Source of the DNA: Bernardetia sp042180575
GTDB taxonomy: Bacteria > Bacteroidota > Bacteroidia > Cytophagales > Bernardetiaceae
Direction: 5' to 3'
DNA length: 64,000 nt
Assembly (NCBI RefSeq): GCF_042180575.1
Contig: NZ_CP170094.1
Span: 5,208,001-5,272,000, forward strand
Position numbers and translations under genes: made by a program. Shown in pieces: positions 35,760 to 43,813 of this stretch. Each line of letters starts with the position of its first letter. Positions within the stretch are counted from its first letter, which is position 1. Under the pieces are notes generated by a model. The model was not told where the DNA came from, made no database searches, and was given only the letters and a program-made list of their open reading frames with translations.

Positions 35760-36581
35760 ATGTCTGTTGCTAATTCTTCCTCTGCCAAACGTATTACTAC
35801 GCACTCATTGCAGGAAATGAAAAATAAAAACGAAAAAATTTCTATGCTTACAGCATATGATTTTTCGATGGCTCAAATTCTTGATGCTGCCAATATTGAT
35901 GTTTTGTTAGTGGGTGATTCTGCTTCAAATGTGATGGCAGGACACGAAACAACGCTTCCAATTACACTTGACCAAATGATTTATCATGCTTCTAGTGTGG
36001 TTCGTGGAGTCAAACGTGCGCTTGTGGTGGTGGATATTCCTTTTGGTTCGTATCAAGGAAATTCTCGTCAAGCTCTTGATTCTGCTATCCGAATTATGAA
36101 AGAATCGGGTGCACATGCCGTCAAAATGGAAGGTGGAGAAGAAATTAAAGAATCGGTTATGCGTGTGCTTTCTGCTGGTGTTCCTGTGATGGGGCATTTG
36201 GGACTGACTCCTCAATCTATTTATAAATTTGGAACATATTCTGTTCGTGCAAAAGAAGAAACAGAAGCTGCAAAATTGATTGAAGATGCCAAAATATTGC
36301 AAGAATGTGGTTGTTTTGCGATTGTCTTAGAAAAAATTCCTTCAAGATTAGCCGAAAAAGTAGCCAAAACAGTTGATATTCCAATTATCGGAATTGGTGC
36401 AGGTGGTGATGTGGACGGACAAGTTTTGGTTTCTCATGATTTATTAGGAATTACAAAAGAATTTAATCCTCGTTTTTTGCGTCGTTATGCTGACTTAAAT
36501 GATATTATGCAAAAGGCAGTTGAGGAATATATCAAAGATGTGAAAAATGAGAGTTTTCCTTCTAAAGATGAGAGTTATTGA
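35760..36581 (+). CDS. panB: 3-methyl-2-oxobutanoate hydroxymethyltransferase
   Basis: First step of pantothenate (CoA) synthesis: transfers a hydroxymethyl group from methylene-tetrahydrofolate to 2-oxoisovalerate, making ketopantoate. The 273 residues show Mg ligands Asp53 (LLVGDSASNVM) and Asp92 (VVDIPFGSYQG), Glu124 (VKMEGGEE), GHLGLTPQS (145-153) and catalytic Glu191 (IVLEKIPSRL). The decamer-forming family length fits, with a short extra N-terminus. A MITE starts 3 bases after the stop codon; no panC or panD is seen. Confidence 0.94.
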   Translation: MSVANSSSAKRITTHSLQEMKNKNEKISMLTAYDFSMAQILDAANIDVLLVGDSASNVMAGHETTLPITLDQMIYHASSVVRGVKRALVVVDIPFGSYQGNSRQALDSAIRIMKESGAHAVKMEGGEEIKESVMRVLSAGVPVMGHLGLTPQSIYKFGTYSVRAKEETEAAKLIEDAKILQECGCFAIVLEKIPSRLAEKVAKTVDIPIIGIGAGGDVDGQVLVSHDLLGITKEFNPRFLRRYADLNDIMQKAVEEYIKDVKNESFPSKDESY

Positions 36582-36584
36582 TTA

Positions 36585-36711
36585 TAAGTAACTGAGCAAA
36601 ATAAAATATATCTAAGAAAAGAATTAGAAAGTGGAAATTTAAACTGTCAAGACACCTTTGAGGTGTCAGACAGATTCTATTTGCAGATAAATAATTTTGC
36701 TCAGTTACTTA
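36585..36711 (-). mobile_element. MITE, copy 2 (127 bp)
   Basis: Starts TAAGTAACTGAGCAAAAT and ends ATTTTGCTCAGTTACTTA: perfect 18-base terminal inverted repeats. Its reverse complement matches 19069-19194 nearly throughout. It contains GACACCT-TTG-AGGTGTC, the hairpin motif of the intergenic repeats. It inserted directly behind panB without disturbing its stop codon. Non-coding. Confidence 0.82.
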
Positions 36712-36730
36712 AATTCTTATTAAATCTACA

Positions 36731-36763
36731 AAAAACGCTTGATTGTACTAATTAAGCGTTTTT
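36731..36763. terminator. Rho-independent terminator after panB
   Basis: AAAAACGCTT (36731-36740) and AAGCGTTTTT (36754-36763) form a 10-bp stem with T-run, extended inside by a few weaker pairs. It now lies beyond the MITE, so the panB transcript probably reads through the MITE before ending here. Confidence 0.75.
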
Positions 36764-36825
36764 CGTTTAAAAAGACTTACCTTAAATCTCTAGTTTTATA
36801 AAAACTCAAATTATATAAAAATAGG

Positions 36826-37233
36826 ATGGAAGAAAAAATCACACTTGAGTACGACAAACCGAAATGCAAAATTTATTATCATCAAGATATAAATGCAATT
36901 CAATTTGAGTGGTTTGGGCATGTTTCTCATGAAGAATTTGTAGATGCCTGTAATTTCTTTTTAGAGTTACTCATAAAACATAAAAGCAGCAAAATGATTG
37001 CTAATAATTTGAAATCAGAAGCTGTAAGTCCAAAAAATCAAGATTGGTTGGATAAAGTTTGGTTTCCTAGAATATATGAATACGGATACAGAACCTCTGC
37101 TGTTATTGTATCAAAAAGCATTTTTAATCAAATTACGGTCAAAAAAATAGTAGATAAAATGGATAAAGATAAATATACACTTCGTTTTTTTACTAATTTG
37201 CAAGATGCTATTGAATGGCTTAAAACAGTGTAA
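36826..37233 (+). CDS. Small protein, possibly SpoIIAA/STAS-like fold
   Basis: A 135-residue soluble protein. The alternation of strands and helices (AIQFEWFGHVSHEEFVDAC; KMIANNLKSEAV; RTSAVIVSKSIF; DAIEWLKTV) resembles SpoIIAA-like or SEC14/STAS-like proteins common in Cytophagales, where they are often linked to signalling, but the phospho-serine motif of true STAS anti-anti-sigma factors is missing. The assignment is tentative. It ends 5 bases before the peptidase gene at 37239, so both are likely co-transcribed. Confidence 0.6.
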   Translation: MEEKITLEYDKPKCKIYYHQDINAIQFEWFGHVSHEEFVDACNFFLELLIKHKSSKMIANNLKSEAVSPKNQDWLDKVWFPRIYEYGYRTSAVIVSKSIFNQITVKKIVDKMDKDKYTLRFFTNLQDAIEWLKTV

Positions 37234-37238
37234 TAAAA

Positions 37239-38324
37239 ATGAAACGCTTTAAACTCAACAAAAAGAAACTACTAAAATACACAGGGATTTTTCTCTTAGT
37301 TCTTTCTGCCTTAGCAATTTGGCAAAGAGAACTGATTGCTTATGGACTTTTGCAGCTTAATGGGCAATTAGAAGTAATGAATAACGGACGTAGTTTTGAA
37401 GAGCTAAAAAAAGATACAAACTTTCCAGATTCTTTAAAAGCAAAAATCAAAATTATTGAAGAAGCTCGTCAGTTTGGAATGGAAAAACTGGGAATGAAAC
37501 CTTCTAAAAACTACACCAAAATATATGACCAAAAAGGTGAAGATATTTTATGGAATGTTTCAGCTTCTTACCCCTACAAATTAGATGCGTATGAATGGAA
37601 ATTTCCGATAGTAGGAAAATTTTCTTACAAAGGGTATTTTGATTTAGAGAAAGCCAAAAAAGAAAGAGATAGATTGAAAAATGAAGGCGAACGTATAAAT
37701 GACAAAATTATTAAATTTGATACAAATATTCGTTCTGTTTCGGCTTGGTCGACGCTTGGTTGGTTTGAAGATGTTTTGCTTTCCAATAATTTAGAGAGAG
37801 AGGAAGGCGATTTGGTAGAACTTATTTTACACGAACTCACACACGCCACACTTTATATAAAAGACAGCGTAAACTTTAATGAAAACTTAGCTAATTTTGT
37901 AGGAGAAGAAGGCGCAAAACTTTTTTTAGAAGAAAAATATGGAAAAAATTCGAAGGAATTAAACGATTATATTTTTTCACTTCAAGATTCTAAAAAATAT
38001 AGAAATTTTATGCTTTTAGCCTCAAATTCTTTAGATTCGCTTTATAATTCAGATAATTTTTTAGAGGAACTTTCAAAAAAACAAAAAGAAATTGCTAAAC
38101 AAAATTATCTAAATTTAATTAAATCAAAAATAGATACCGTTTCGTTTTCTAATAAAAACTGGGCAAAACGTTTTCAGCAGCGAGAACTCAATAATACTAA
38201 TTTTATGAGTGTACGTAGATACAATTCAAGTCAAGATACATTAAAAAATATTTTTGAAGAAGATTTTAATCAAGATTTGAAAGCATTTTTGAAATATTTT
38301 GCTGATAAATATCCCTCGTTATAA
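37239..38324 (+). CDS. Putative membrane-anchored zinc aminopeptidase (PF10023 type)
   Basis: A 361-residue protein with an N-terminal signal anchor (~13-30) and a zinc-peptidase core, LILHELTHATLY (an HExxH motif), followed by NENLANFVGEEGAK, which supplies the third ligand region. The preceding segment with SAWSTLGWFEDVLLSNN is characteristic of the predicted aminopeptidase family PF10023 (COG4324). The second half is helical and charged. Probably a periplasmic peptidase; activity of the family is largely predicted. The start lies 5 bases after the upstream gene. Confidence 0.85.
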   Translation: MKRFKLNKKKLLKYTGIFLLVLSALAIWQRELIAYGLLQLNGQLEVMNNGRSFEELKKDTNFPDSLKAKIKIIEEARQFGMEKLGMKPSKNYTKIYDQKGEDILWNVSASYPYKLDAYEWKFPIVGKFSYKGYFDLEKAKKERDRLKNEGERINDKIIKFDTNIRSVSAWSTLGWFEDVLLSNNLEREEGDLVELILHELTHATLYIKDSVNFNENLANFVGEEGAKLFLEEKYGKNSKELNDYIFSLQDSKKYRNFMLLASNSLDSLYNSDNFLEELSKKQKEIAKQNYLNLIKSKIDTVSFSNKNWAKRFQQRELNNTNFMSVRRYNSSQDTLKNIFEEDFNQDLKAFLKYFADKYPSL

Positions 38325-38414
38325 AGTCTGAATTAATTACGAGATACAATTTTTAACCACATAGATTGAAGAGTTGAAGAATTATTTTTTTTTAAAAAAA
38401 GTATAATTCTATTA

Positions 38415-38446
38415 ATCACTTATCACTAACAACTAATCACTAAAAA
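38415..38446 (+). repeat. Degenerate CACTAA-rich leader before the epimerase
   Basis: AATCACTTATCACTAAC and AACTAATCACTAAAAA run straight up to the ATG at 38447. The same heptamer theme (nCACTAA) forms ten perfect copies before cysQ (44390-44459) and occurs before nhaC (55696-55788). Confidence 0.5.
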
Positions 38447-38857
38447 ATGGCATTTTTAAGAGTAGAACACATCGGCATTGCTATCAAAAGTTTAGAAAAA
38501 TCAAATGAACTTTTTCAAAAATTATTTGGAAAGGAACATTATAAAGTAGAAAAAGTAGAGCGAGAAGGCGTAAGTACATCATTTTTTCAGTTAGGAGAAA
38601 CTAAGATTGAACTTTTAGAAGCCACCACAGAAGAAAGTGCAATTTCAAAATTTATAGAAAAAAAAGGTGAAGGAATCCATCATATTGCATATGAAGTAGA
38701 TGATATTTATGTTGAAATGAAACGCTTAGAAAGTGAAGGGTTTACACTTTTGAGCCAAGAACCAAAAACAGGAGCAGATAACAAACTGATTTGTTTTTTA
38801 CATCCAAAATCTACAAATGGCGTTTTGGTAGAACTCTGTCAGGAACAAAAAAGCTAG
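38447..38857 (+). CDS. mce: Methylmalonyl-CoA epimerase
   Basis: Interconverts the (2S) and (2R) forms of methylmalonyl-CoA between propionyl-CoA carboxylase and the B12-dependent mutase. The 136 residues form two VOC/glyoxalase-type units with expected metal ligands: His8 (VEHIGIA), a Glu in TKIELLEA, His in GIHHIAYEVDD and Glu in VLVELCQ. The length is typical. The mutase genes are not in the window; the acyl-CoA carboxylase beta gene at 26510 may belong to the same pathway. Confidence 0.92.
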   Translation: MAFLRVEHIGIAIKSLEKSNELFQKLFGKEHYKVEKVEREGVSTSFFQLGETKIELLEATTEESAISKFIEKKGEGIHHIAYEVDDIYVEMKRLESEGFTLLSQEPKTGADNKLICFLHPKSTNGVLVELCQEQKS

Positions 38858-38891
38858 AAGTTAGAAAGAAATAAGAAAAAGAGAATGAATT

Positions 38892-38921
38892 TTGTGATTA
38901 CAAAACAAATTTGTAACTTTA
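38892..38921 (+). promoter_or_regulatory. Promoter of the TonB-like gene
   Basis: TTG (38892-38894), 19 bases, then TAACTTTA (38914-38921): the consensus with one mismatch in the -7 box. It predicts a transcript start near 38928, about 60 bases before the ATG at 38987, and a separate unit from the epimerase gene. Confidence 0.65.
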
Positions 38922-38986
38922 GTTAGAAGTTTCTTAAAAGAAAACCTAAAAAACTATCCTAAAAATAATATTGTATTCTTTGACTC

Positions 38987-39898
38987 ATGATAAACTCTGA
39001 GATAAATTCTGATTCGGTTCTTTCTCCTAACGAACGTGTAATTACTGCTATTGTAGCCGTTATTATTCATATTTTTTTGGCAATTATTCTTTTTGTGCGT
39101 CCTGTTTGGGAGCGTCCTATTCCTGCCCCCGAACCTGCTGGGATTACTATGGTGAGTTTTGGAAATGTTGTTACACCAACTGAAACACCTACCCCTTCTC
39201 AAAGTGAGTTTACACCTTCAATTACTGAAAGTGAAACTCAAGAAGAAGCAGTACAAACAGAAGAAATACAAGATATTACACCTCAAGAACAAACTCCTAA
39301 TATTCAGAGTACTAAAAATGAAAATACAGTAAGTGTACCTGATACAAAAAAAGAGGACAAAAAAGAGCTTGTAGAAAAAAAATCAGAGAAAAAAGTTGAG
39401 CCAAAAGAAGAAAAACAGGAAGAGAAAAAGGAAGAAAAGAAACCAGAAGTACAAGAAACTAAGAAAGAGGAGAAGAAAGAAGAAAGTACAACTCCAATAA
39501 AAGACGATAAAAAAAATGATGCAACTAGCAATTCGAAGGAAGAAGGAGATTCAAAAACAAATGACAAACAAGGAAATTCAGACGACCCAAATGATACAGG
39601 AAAAGTAGGAGTTAAAAATGGTGCAGAGGCTAGTGTTTATGGTTGGAGATGGAAGCAAAAACCTCAACCAAATGATGTACTTAACGAACAAGGAAGAATC
39701 GTTTTCAATATTACCATTGACCAAGATGGAAATGTAACTAAGGTAGATTTAAAAGAAAAAAGTCAAAGTATTGGTATTGCAACTTATACAGCCTATAAAA
39801 ATGCTGTCTTAAATACAAAATTTGAGCGTACAGTTTTTGATGAAACCCCACCAACTACAGTAGGTACACTTACATTTAATATTAAAGTAGGAAATTAG
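38987..39898 (+). CDS. TonB-like energy-transducing protein
   Basis: A 303-residue protein: cytoplasmic N-terminus, one transmembrane helix (~20-38: VITAIVAVIIHIFLAIILF), then PVWERPIPAPEP and a long Glu/Lys/Pro-rich spacer (~60-215), which would span the periplasm. The C-terminal ~85 residues (VYGWRWKQKPQPNDVLNEQG; GRIVFNITIDQDGNVTKVDL) form the TonB C-terminal fold that contacts outer-membrane receptors. No exbB, exbD or receptor gene is adjacent, so it may serve receptors elsewhere. Confidence 0.85.
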   Translation: MINSEINSDSVLSPNERVITAIVAVIIHIFLAIILFVRPVWERPIPAPEPAGITMVSFGNVVTPTETPTPSQSEFTPSITESETQEEAVQTEEIQDITPQEQTPNIQSTKNENTVSVPDTKKEDKKELVEKKSEKKVEPKEEKQEEKKEEKKPEVQETKKEEKKEESTTPIKDDKKNDATSNSKEEGDSKTNDKQGNSDDPNDTGKVGVKNGAEASVYGWRWKQKPQPNDVLNEQGRIVFNITIDQDGNVTKVDLKEKSQSIGIATYTAYKNAVLNTKFERTVFDETPPTTVGTLTFNIKVGN

Positions 39899-39924
39899 AT
39901 TATTTTTATTCAATATTTTTTGAT

Positions 39925-39957
39925 AAGCACAAGACAAAATCTTGTGCTTATTTTTTT
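39925..39957 (+). terminator. Rho-independent terminator after the TonB-like gene
   Basis: AAGCACAAGA (39925-39934) and TCTTGTGCTT (39940-39949) form a perfect 10-bp stem with a 5-base loop, followed by seven T residues. Confidence 0.85.
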
Positions 39958-40004
39958 GCAAAAAAAAAACACTATTAGGTTTTTAATTTTAGTGTATTTT
40001 GAGA

Positions 40005-40012
40005 TATTTTTG
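40005..40012 (+). promoter_or_regulatory. -7 box of amt
   Basis: TATTTTTG matches TAnnTTTG; the -33 site is TTA instead of TTG at 19-base spacing. It would give a leader of about 115 bases before the amt start. Confidence 0.4.
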
Positions 40013-40135
40013 TTATGTTTACGAAAACGACCTAAAAAACACACCTATTTTTCTTTTAAAACCTGATTTTTTATAGAAAATTGATTAAAAAACACACTAT
40101 CAATTAATTTTGTGATTTTTCTAAAAAAATAAAAA

Positions 40136-41449
40136 ATGACATCTATTCTCAAAAAAGTTAGTTTATCTGCTTTACTTACTTTATTCCCCTTATTTGCTTT
40201 CGCTCAACAAGCAGAATCTACGCCCACTCTCAATACTGGTGATACAGCTTGGGTTCTGATTGCGACTGCCCTTGTTATGCTTATGACTCCTGCTGGTTTA
40301 GCTCTTTTTTATGGAGGACTTTCGCACAGTAAAAACACCCTTAATACAGTCGGAATGAGCTATGTTTCTTTTTGTGTAGCCTCTGTTGCTTGGGTAATTG
40401 TTGGTTATTCCCTTGCTTTTAGTGATGGAAATGGACTTATTGGCTATTTAGATAATTTGTTTTTGGAAAATATTGGTATCAATGAAATTGCTGCTGGTAC
40501 TTCTATTCCTAAACTACTTTTTGTAGTTTTTCAAGGAACTTTTGCTGCTATTGCAGTAGCGATTGTAAGTGGTTCGGTAGTAGAAAGAGTAAAGTTTTCA
40601 TTTTGGCTAGTCTTTTCTTTTTTATGGGTTTTATTGGTTTATAGTCCAATTACACACTGGGTGTGGGGAGGTGGATTTTTGAGTAATAGTGGCGAATTAG
40701 ATTTTGCAGGAGGAACTGTAATTCATATCAATGCAGGTGTAGCTGGACTTGTATTAGCTCTTTTATTAGGAAAACGTAAAAACTTTGGAAAGGTAACTGA
40801 AATGCCTATTTCTCTTACACTTACTGTTGTTGGTTCAGCTCTTTTGTGGTTTGGTTGGTTTGGATTTAATGCTGGAAGTGCTTTGGCTGCAAATGGAACG
40901 GCTGCAAATGCTCTTTTAGTAACTAATGTAGCTGCTAGTATTGGAGGACTTTCTTGGATAGCTATTGAATGGATTAATAAGAAGAAACCTAGTCTTTTGG
41001 GTGTTGCTTCGGGTGCTGTTTCTGGTTTAGTTGGAATTACGCCTGCCTGTGGATATGTAAGTGTGAGTGGTGCGCTTGCAATCGGACTTCTTTCTGGAGT
41101 TATTGGTTATTATGGTGTAGTCAAACTCAAACACTTATTAGATTATGATGATACATTAGATGCTTTTGGAATCCACGGATTGGTAGGTATTTGGGGTTCG
41201 ATTGCTGCTGGTATTTTTGCAAGTCCTGCTATTAATCCTGATGCTACTGGTGCTTTGTATGGAAATATTACACAGATAGGAGTACAATTAGTCGCTATTT
41301 TGACGGTAATTGCTTATTCAGCTATTGCCACTACTATCGTTTATTTTGTTAGCTCCTTTATCACAAAAGGCGCAAGAGTAGATGAAACTATGGAAGCAAC
41401 AGGTTTGGACGAAGCCTATCATGGAGAAAGAGGGTTTAATATTCAGTAA
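40136..41449 (+). CDS. amt: Ammonium transporter (Amt/MEP/Rh family)
   Basis: Takes up ammonium through the inner membrane. The 437 residues start with a cleavable signal peptide (ending FAFAQQ), known for Amt proteins, then eleven helices. Family signatures are present: ALFYGGLSHSKNTLNT, SPITHWVWGGGF with the first pore histidine, GGTVIHINAGVAGLV, LWFGWFGFNAGSA, and DAFGIHGLVGIWGSIAAGIF with the second pore histidine. The usual glnK/glnB neighbour is missing, so nitrogen control must come from elsewhere. Confidence 0.95.
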   Translation: MTSILKKVSLSALLTLFPLFAFAQQAESTPTLNTGDTAWVLIATALVMLMTPAGLALFYGGLSHSKNTLNTVGMSYVSFCVASVAWVIVGYSLAFSDGNGLIGYLDNLFLENIGINEIAAGTSIPKLLFVVFQGTFAAIAVAIVSGSVVERVKFSFWLVFSFLWVLLVYSPITHWVWGGGFLSNSGELDFAGGTVIHINAGVAGLVLALLLGKRKNFGKVTEMPISLTLTVVGSALLWFGWFGFNAGSALAANGTAANALLVTNVAASIGGLSWIAIEWINKKKPSLLGVASGAVSGLVGITPACGYVSVSGALAIGLLSGVIGYYGVVKLKHLLDYDDTLDAFGIHGLVGIWGSIAAGIFASPAINPDATGALYGNITQIGVQLVAILTVIAYSAIATTIVYFVSSFITKGARVDETMEATGLDEAYHGERGFNIQ

Positions 41450-41683
41450 TTTTTTCTAGACATGTATTAAACTATTCTCAGATTTATTGTATGCTTGCCA
41501 ATCTTGAACTTTATATTTAAATTTAGCAGAGTTTATAGAAGATGATATCATCGTATTTTCTTAAAAATACAACTGTAAACTCTTTTTTATTTTGAAGTAA
41601 AAATATGACTTTTGAAAATGTTATAAAGCAAGCAAAAAAACATCATTTAAACCACTTTCTACTGTGAAACAACACCAAACTAA

Positions 41684-41752
41684 CTGTCATATACTTTCAG
41701 AAGTGTCAGTACGGTTAAGAAAGAGCTAAACTATCTAGTACTTCTGAACAGC
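41684..41752. repeat. Double-hairpin intergenic repeat, decayed copy C
   Basis: CTGTCATATACTTTCAGAAG, then TGTCAGTACGGTTAAGAAAG, then AACTATCTAGTACTTCTGAA aligns with copy B (29339-29411), but the second palindrome is eroded. It lies in the 405-base gap between amt and the LytTR gene; no promoter could be identified there. Confidence 0.5.
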
Positions 41753-41854
41753 TTTAGCCCTCAATGAAGTTAAAATGTCTGATAAAAATAAAATAATATA
41801 AACAGACACATAAATTTATTAAACAGTATATTTAGTAATATTTAAAATAAAAAA

Positions 41855-42574
41855 ATGACAAATTACATTATCATAGACGACGAACCACTAGCACATCAAC
41901 TTATAGAAAAATTTTGTGGAATGTTACCTCATTTGCAATTACAGAAAAACTGTTATGATGCTTTTCAGGCAATGGAATTTTTGCATAAAAATAATGTAGA
42001 ACTTATTTTTTTAGATATAAATATGCCCAAACTGAACGGATTTGAGCTTTTACGAACGCTGGCTAATTCGCCTAAAGTAATTGTAACAAGTGCTTACCAA
42101 GAGTTTGCTTTGGAAGGGTACGAACTCGGTGTGGTAGATTATTTGGTAAAACCATTTAGTTTTGAACGTTTTGTGAAAGCTGTTAATAAAGCTATTTCTG
42201 TTCAGAATAATTCTATCAAAAATGTATTATTTCCTCCTACAAATTTAGAAAGTACAGAATCAAAAGGCGATTCTTTTTTTGTAAAGGGCGATAAAAAACA
42301 CCATCAAATTAATCCTGAAAAATTGCTTTATGTAGAAGCCTATGGCAATTATTCAAAACTATTCTTAGAAGAGGAAATGATTATTTGCAATGAAAAAATA
42401 TCAGATTTAGAAACTATTTTATCTGAAAAATATTTTTTGCGTGTTCACAAATCGTTTATTGTGGCTTTAGAAAAAGTCAAAACGATTGAAGGAAATCAGA
42501 TTTTTTTAGAAAATACAGTTGTTCCGATTGGACAAACATATAGACAGAAAATCCAAAAACTGTTGGAGAAATGA
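41855..42574 (+). CDS. LytTR-family response regulator
   Basis: A 239-residue regulator. The receiver domain (1-120) has acidic Asp8/Asp9, phospho-acceptor Asp54 (LIFLDINMP), Thr78 (VIVTSAY) and Lys99 (DYLVKPF). Residues ~135-239 are a LytTR DNA-binding domain (INPEKLLYVEAYGNYSKLF; YFLRVHKSFIVALEKV). In Bacteroidota such regulators normally pair with a membrane LytS-type histidine kinase encoded next door. None is adjacent, so it is an orphan here. Confidence 0.9.
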   Translation: MTNYIIIDDEPLAHQLIEKFCGMLPHLQLQKNCYDAFQAMEFLHKNNVELIFLDINMPKLNGFELLRTLANSPKVIVTSAYQEFALEGYELGVVDYLVKPFSFERFVKAVNKAISVQNNSIKNVLFPPTNLESTESKGDSFFVKGDKKHHQINPEKLLYVEAYGNYSKLFLEEEMIICNEKISDLETILSEKYFLRVHKSFIVALEKVKTIEGNQIFLENTVVPIGQTYRQKIQKLLEK

Positions 42575-42636
42575 AAACTAGATGCTATTGTTGGTATTTT
42601 AGCGAAGCGACACCAATAACATCAAACATCATAACC

Positions 42637-42816
42637 CTATATTTTCGGACATTTTTTACAATGTGTTCCTTTTTTCTTATACTTTTTACAACATTTATCT
42701 TTTTTACAACAGCTAAATGACTGACAAAATGATTCGTCTTCAGTATTCAAATTAGTAGAAAAAGAATTTGTCTGAGAACCAATAATTGAAGGAAATGCAG
42801 GGAATGTAGTTTGCAT
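42637..42816 (-). CDS. 59-residue cysteine- and lysine-rich protein
   Basis: An intact small frame from ATG 42816 to a TAG at 42637-42639. The N-terminal half is Ser/Thr/Asn-rich (MQTTFPAFPSIIGSQTNSF); the C-terminal half has seven cysteines in FCQSFSCCKKDKCCKKYKKK and HCKKCPKI. The spacing could form a small metal-binding knuckle. The tail CCKKYKKKGTHCKKCPK resembles short C-terminal tails that I remember from Bacteroidota small proteins, but no function is known. It is convergent with the LytTR gene. Confidence 0.6.
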   Translation of the reverse strand: MQTTFPAFPSIIGSQTNSFSTNLNTEDESFCQSFSCCKKDKCCKKYKKKGTHCKKCPKI

Positions 42817-42971
42817 GACTTAAAATAAGATGTTGAGGTAAAGGAGTTTGTAATGTTTTACAAATCTAAAGTTTATTTAGATTAATTCCAAATAAAAATA
42901 AAATTAGAAATCAGATTTATGAAGTTAGAAATAAATACAATAAGGAAGTGCAAATTTAATTCTCCTTTGGA

Positions 42972-43121
42972 TTATATTTTTGGTTCTCCAATTTCTATGT
43001 TACCTTGATAGTTTCTATCAAAATTTTGATTAATCCATTTTCTTTTATCTCCTGTAATTGGGTCAATTCTTCCAATAATATGAGAGTGAGTTGAATCTAA
43101 TTTGTGAGAATGGTAAGTCAT
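42972..43121 (-). CDS. 49-residue hypothetical protein
   Basis: A small frame from ATG 43121 to a TAA at 42972-42974. The sequence (MTYHSHKLDSTHSHIIGRID ... NIEIGEPKI) is polar, has four histidines in the first 14 residues, and looks like ordinary protein rather than random AT-rich translation. No family recognised. It may be co-transcribed with the Cys-rich gene downstream on the same strand. Confidence 0.5.
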   Translation of the reverse strand: MTYHSHKLDSTHSHIIGRIDPITGDKRKWINQNFDRNYQGNIEIGEPKI

Positions 43122-43425
43122 TTATATAGATTGATAATCAGTAATAAACTAAAACAGTGAGTATAAAAAATGCTAATTAACGAATTAATTATATATTTTT
43201 GGCTTATTAATAATCGAATCAAATGACATCTTTGGTATTTATTTTCAAAAAAACTTGAAAACTCTCGGTAAGAATAGTAAATTTGTCAATTCAAATAAAA
43301 GTAGATTTTTGAGAGAAACAAGACATTCTTAATTAGAATTCTCTATCTTTCTTCCTAATTATACTTTATTTATTATAATTTATTACTTGTAGCAAACCTA
43401 TTGCAATTATTTTTCGTAAGATATA
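43122..43425. other. Intergenic region, nothing recognised
   Basis: About 300 AT-rich bases between the divergent starts at 43121 and 43426. TTG at 43387 and TATTTTTC at 43408 are near-promoter sequences with an 18-base spacing, but would leave almost no leader before the ATG, so no promoter is called. Confidence 0.35.
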
Positions 43426-43761
43426 ATGGAAGTCAAATTTACTGAAGAAGAAAAAAACTATATTATCAGCATTGATGGAGACTTAGATGCCTCTTCTTCT
43501 ATTAAGCTAGATAAAGTGCTTGCCAAAGCCATTGGAGAAAATCGTAATCCAATTTTGGTAGATTGTAATCGTTTAGATTATATCTCATCTCCTGGAATTG
43601 GTGTTTTTACCTCACACTTGCAAGAGTGTGAAGCTAGAAATATTAGCTTGGTTTTATACGGGATGAATGATAAAGTACTAAAGGTTTTTAGAATCTTAGG
43701 TTTAGATGAAATAATTCCGATAACAAAAACAAAAGATGAAGCAAAAAATAGAGCTAAATAA
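43426..43761 (+). CDS. STAS-domain anti-anti-sigma factor (SpoIIAA/RsbV-like)
   Basis: A 111-residue single STAS domain, the usual length. LVDCNRLDYISSPGIGVF carries Ser55, which aligns with the phosphorylated serine of SpoIIAA. Such proteins, when unphosphorylated, bind an anti-sigma kinase and release its target. A HATPase-type kinase gene follows 52 bases downstream, and a SpoIIE-type phosphatase that could reactivate the protein is at 10915-14919. No sigma factor of the SigB/SigF type is seen, so the output in this phylum may be something else. Confidence 0.9.
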   Translation: MEVKFTEEEKNYIISIDGDLDASSSIKLDKVLAKAIGENRNPILVDCNRLDYISSPGIGVFTSHLQECEARNISLVLYGMNDKVLKVFRILGLDEIIPITKTKDEAKNRAK

Positions 43762-43813
43762 AAAGCTAATTCATTAGCAAAATAATCACTAGCTATAAAG
43801 TAATAAATAATAA

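Noticed and set aside
39304..39567. Minus-strand frame of mostly Ser and Phe
   Set aside because: It is the complement of the Glu/Lys-rich spacer of the TonB-like gene and has no coding character of its own.
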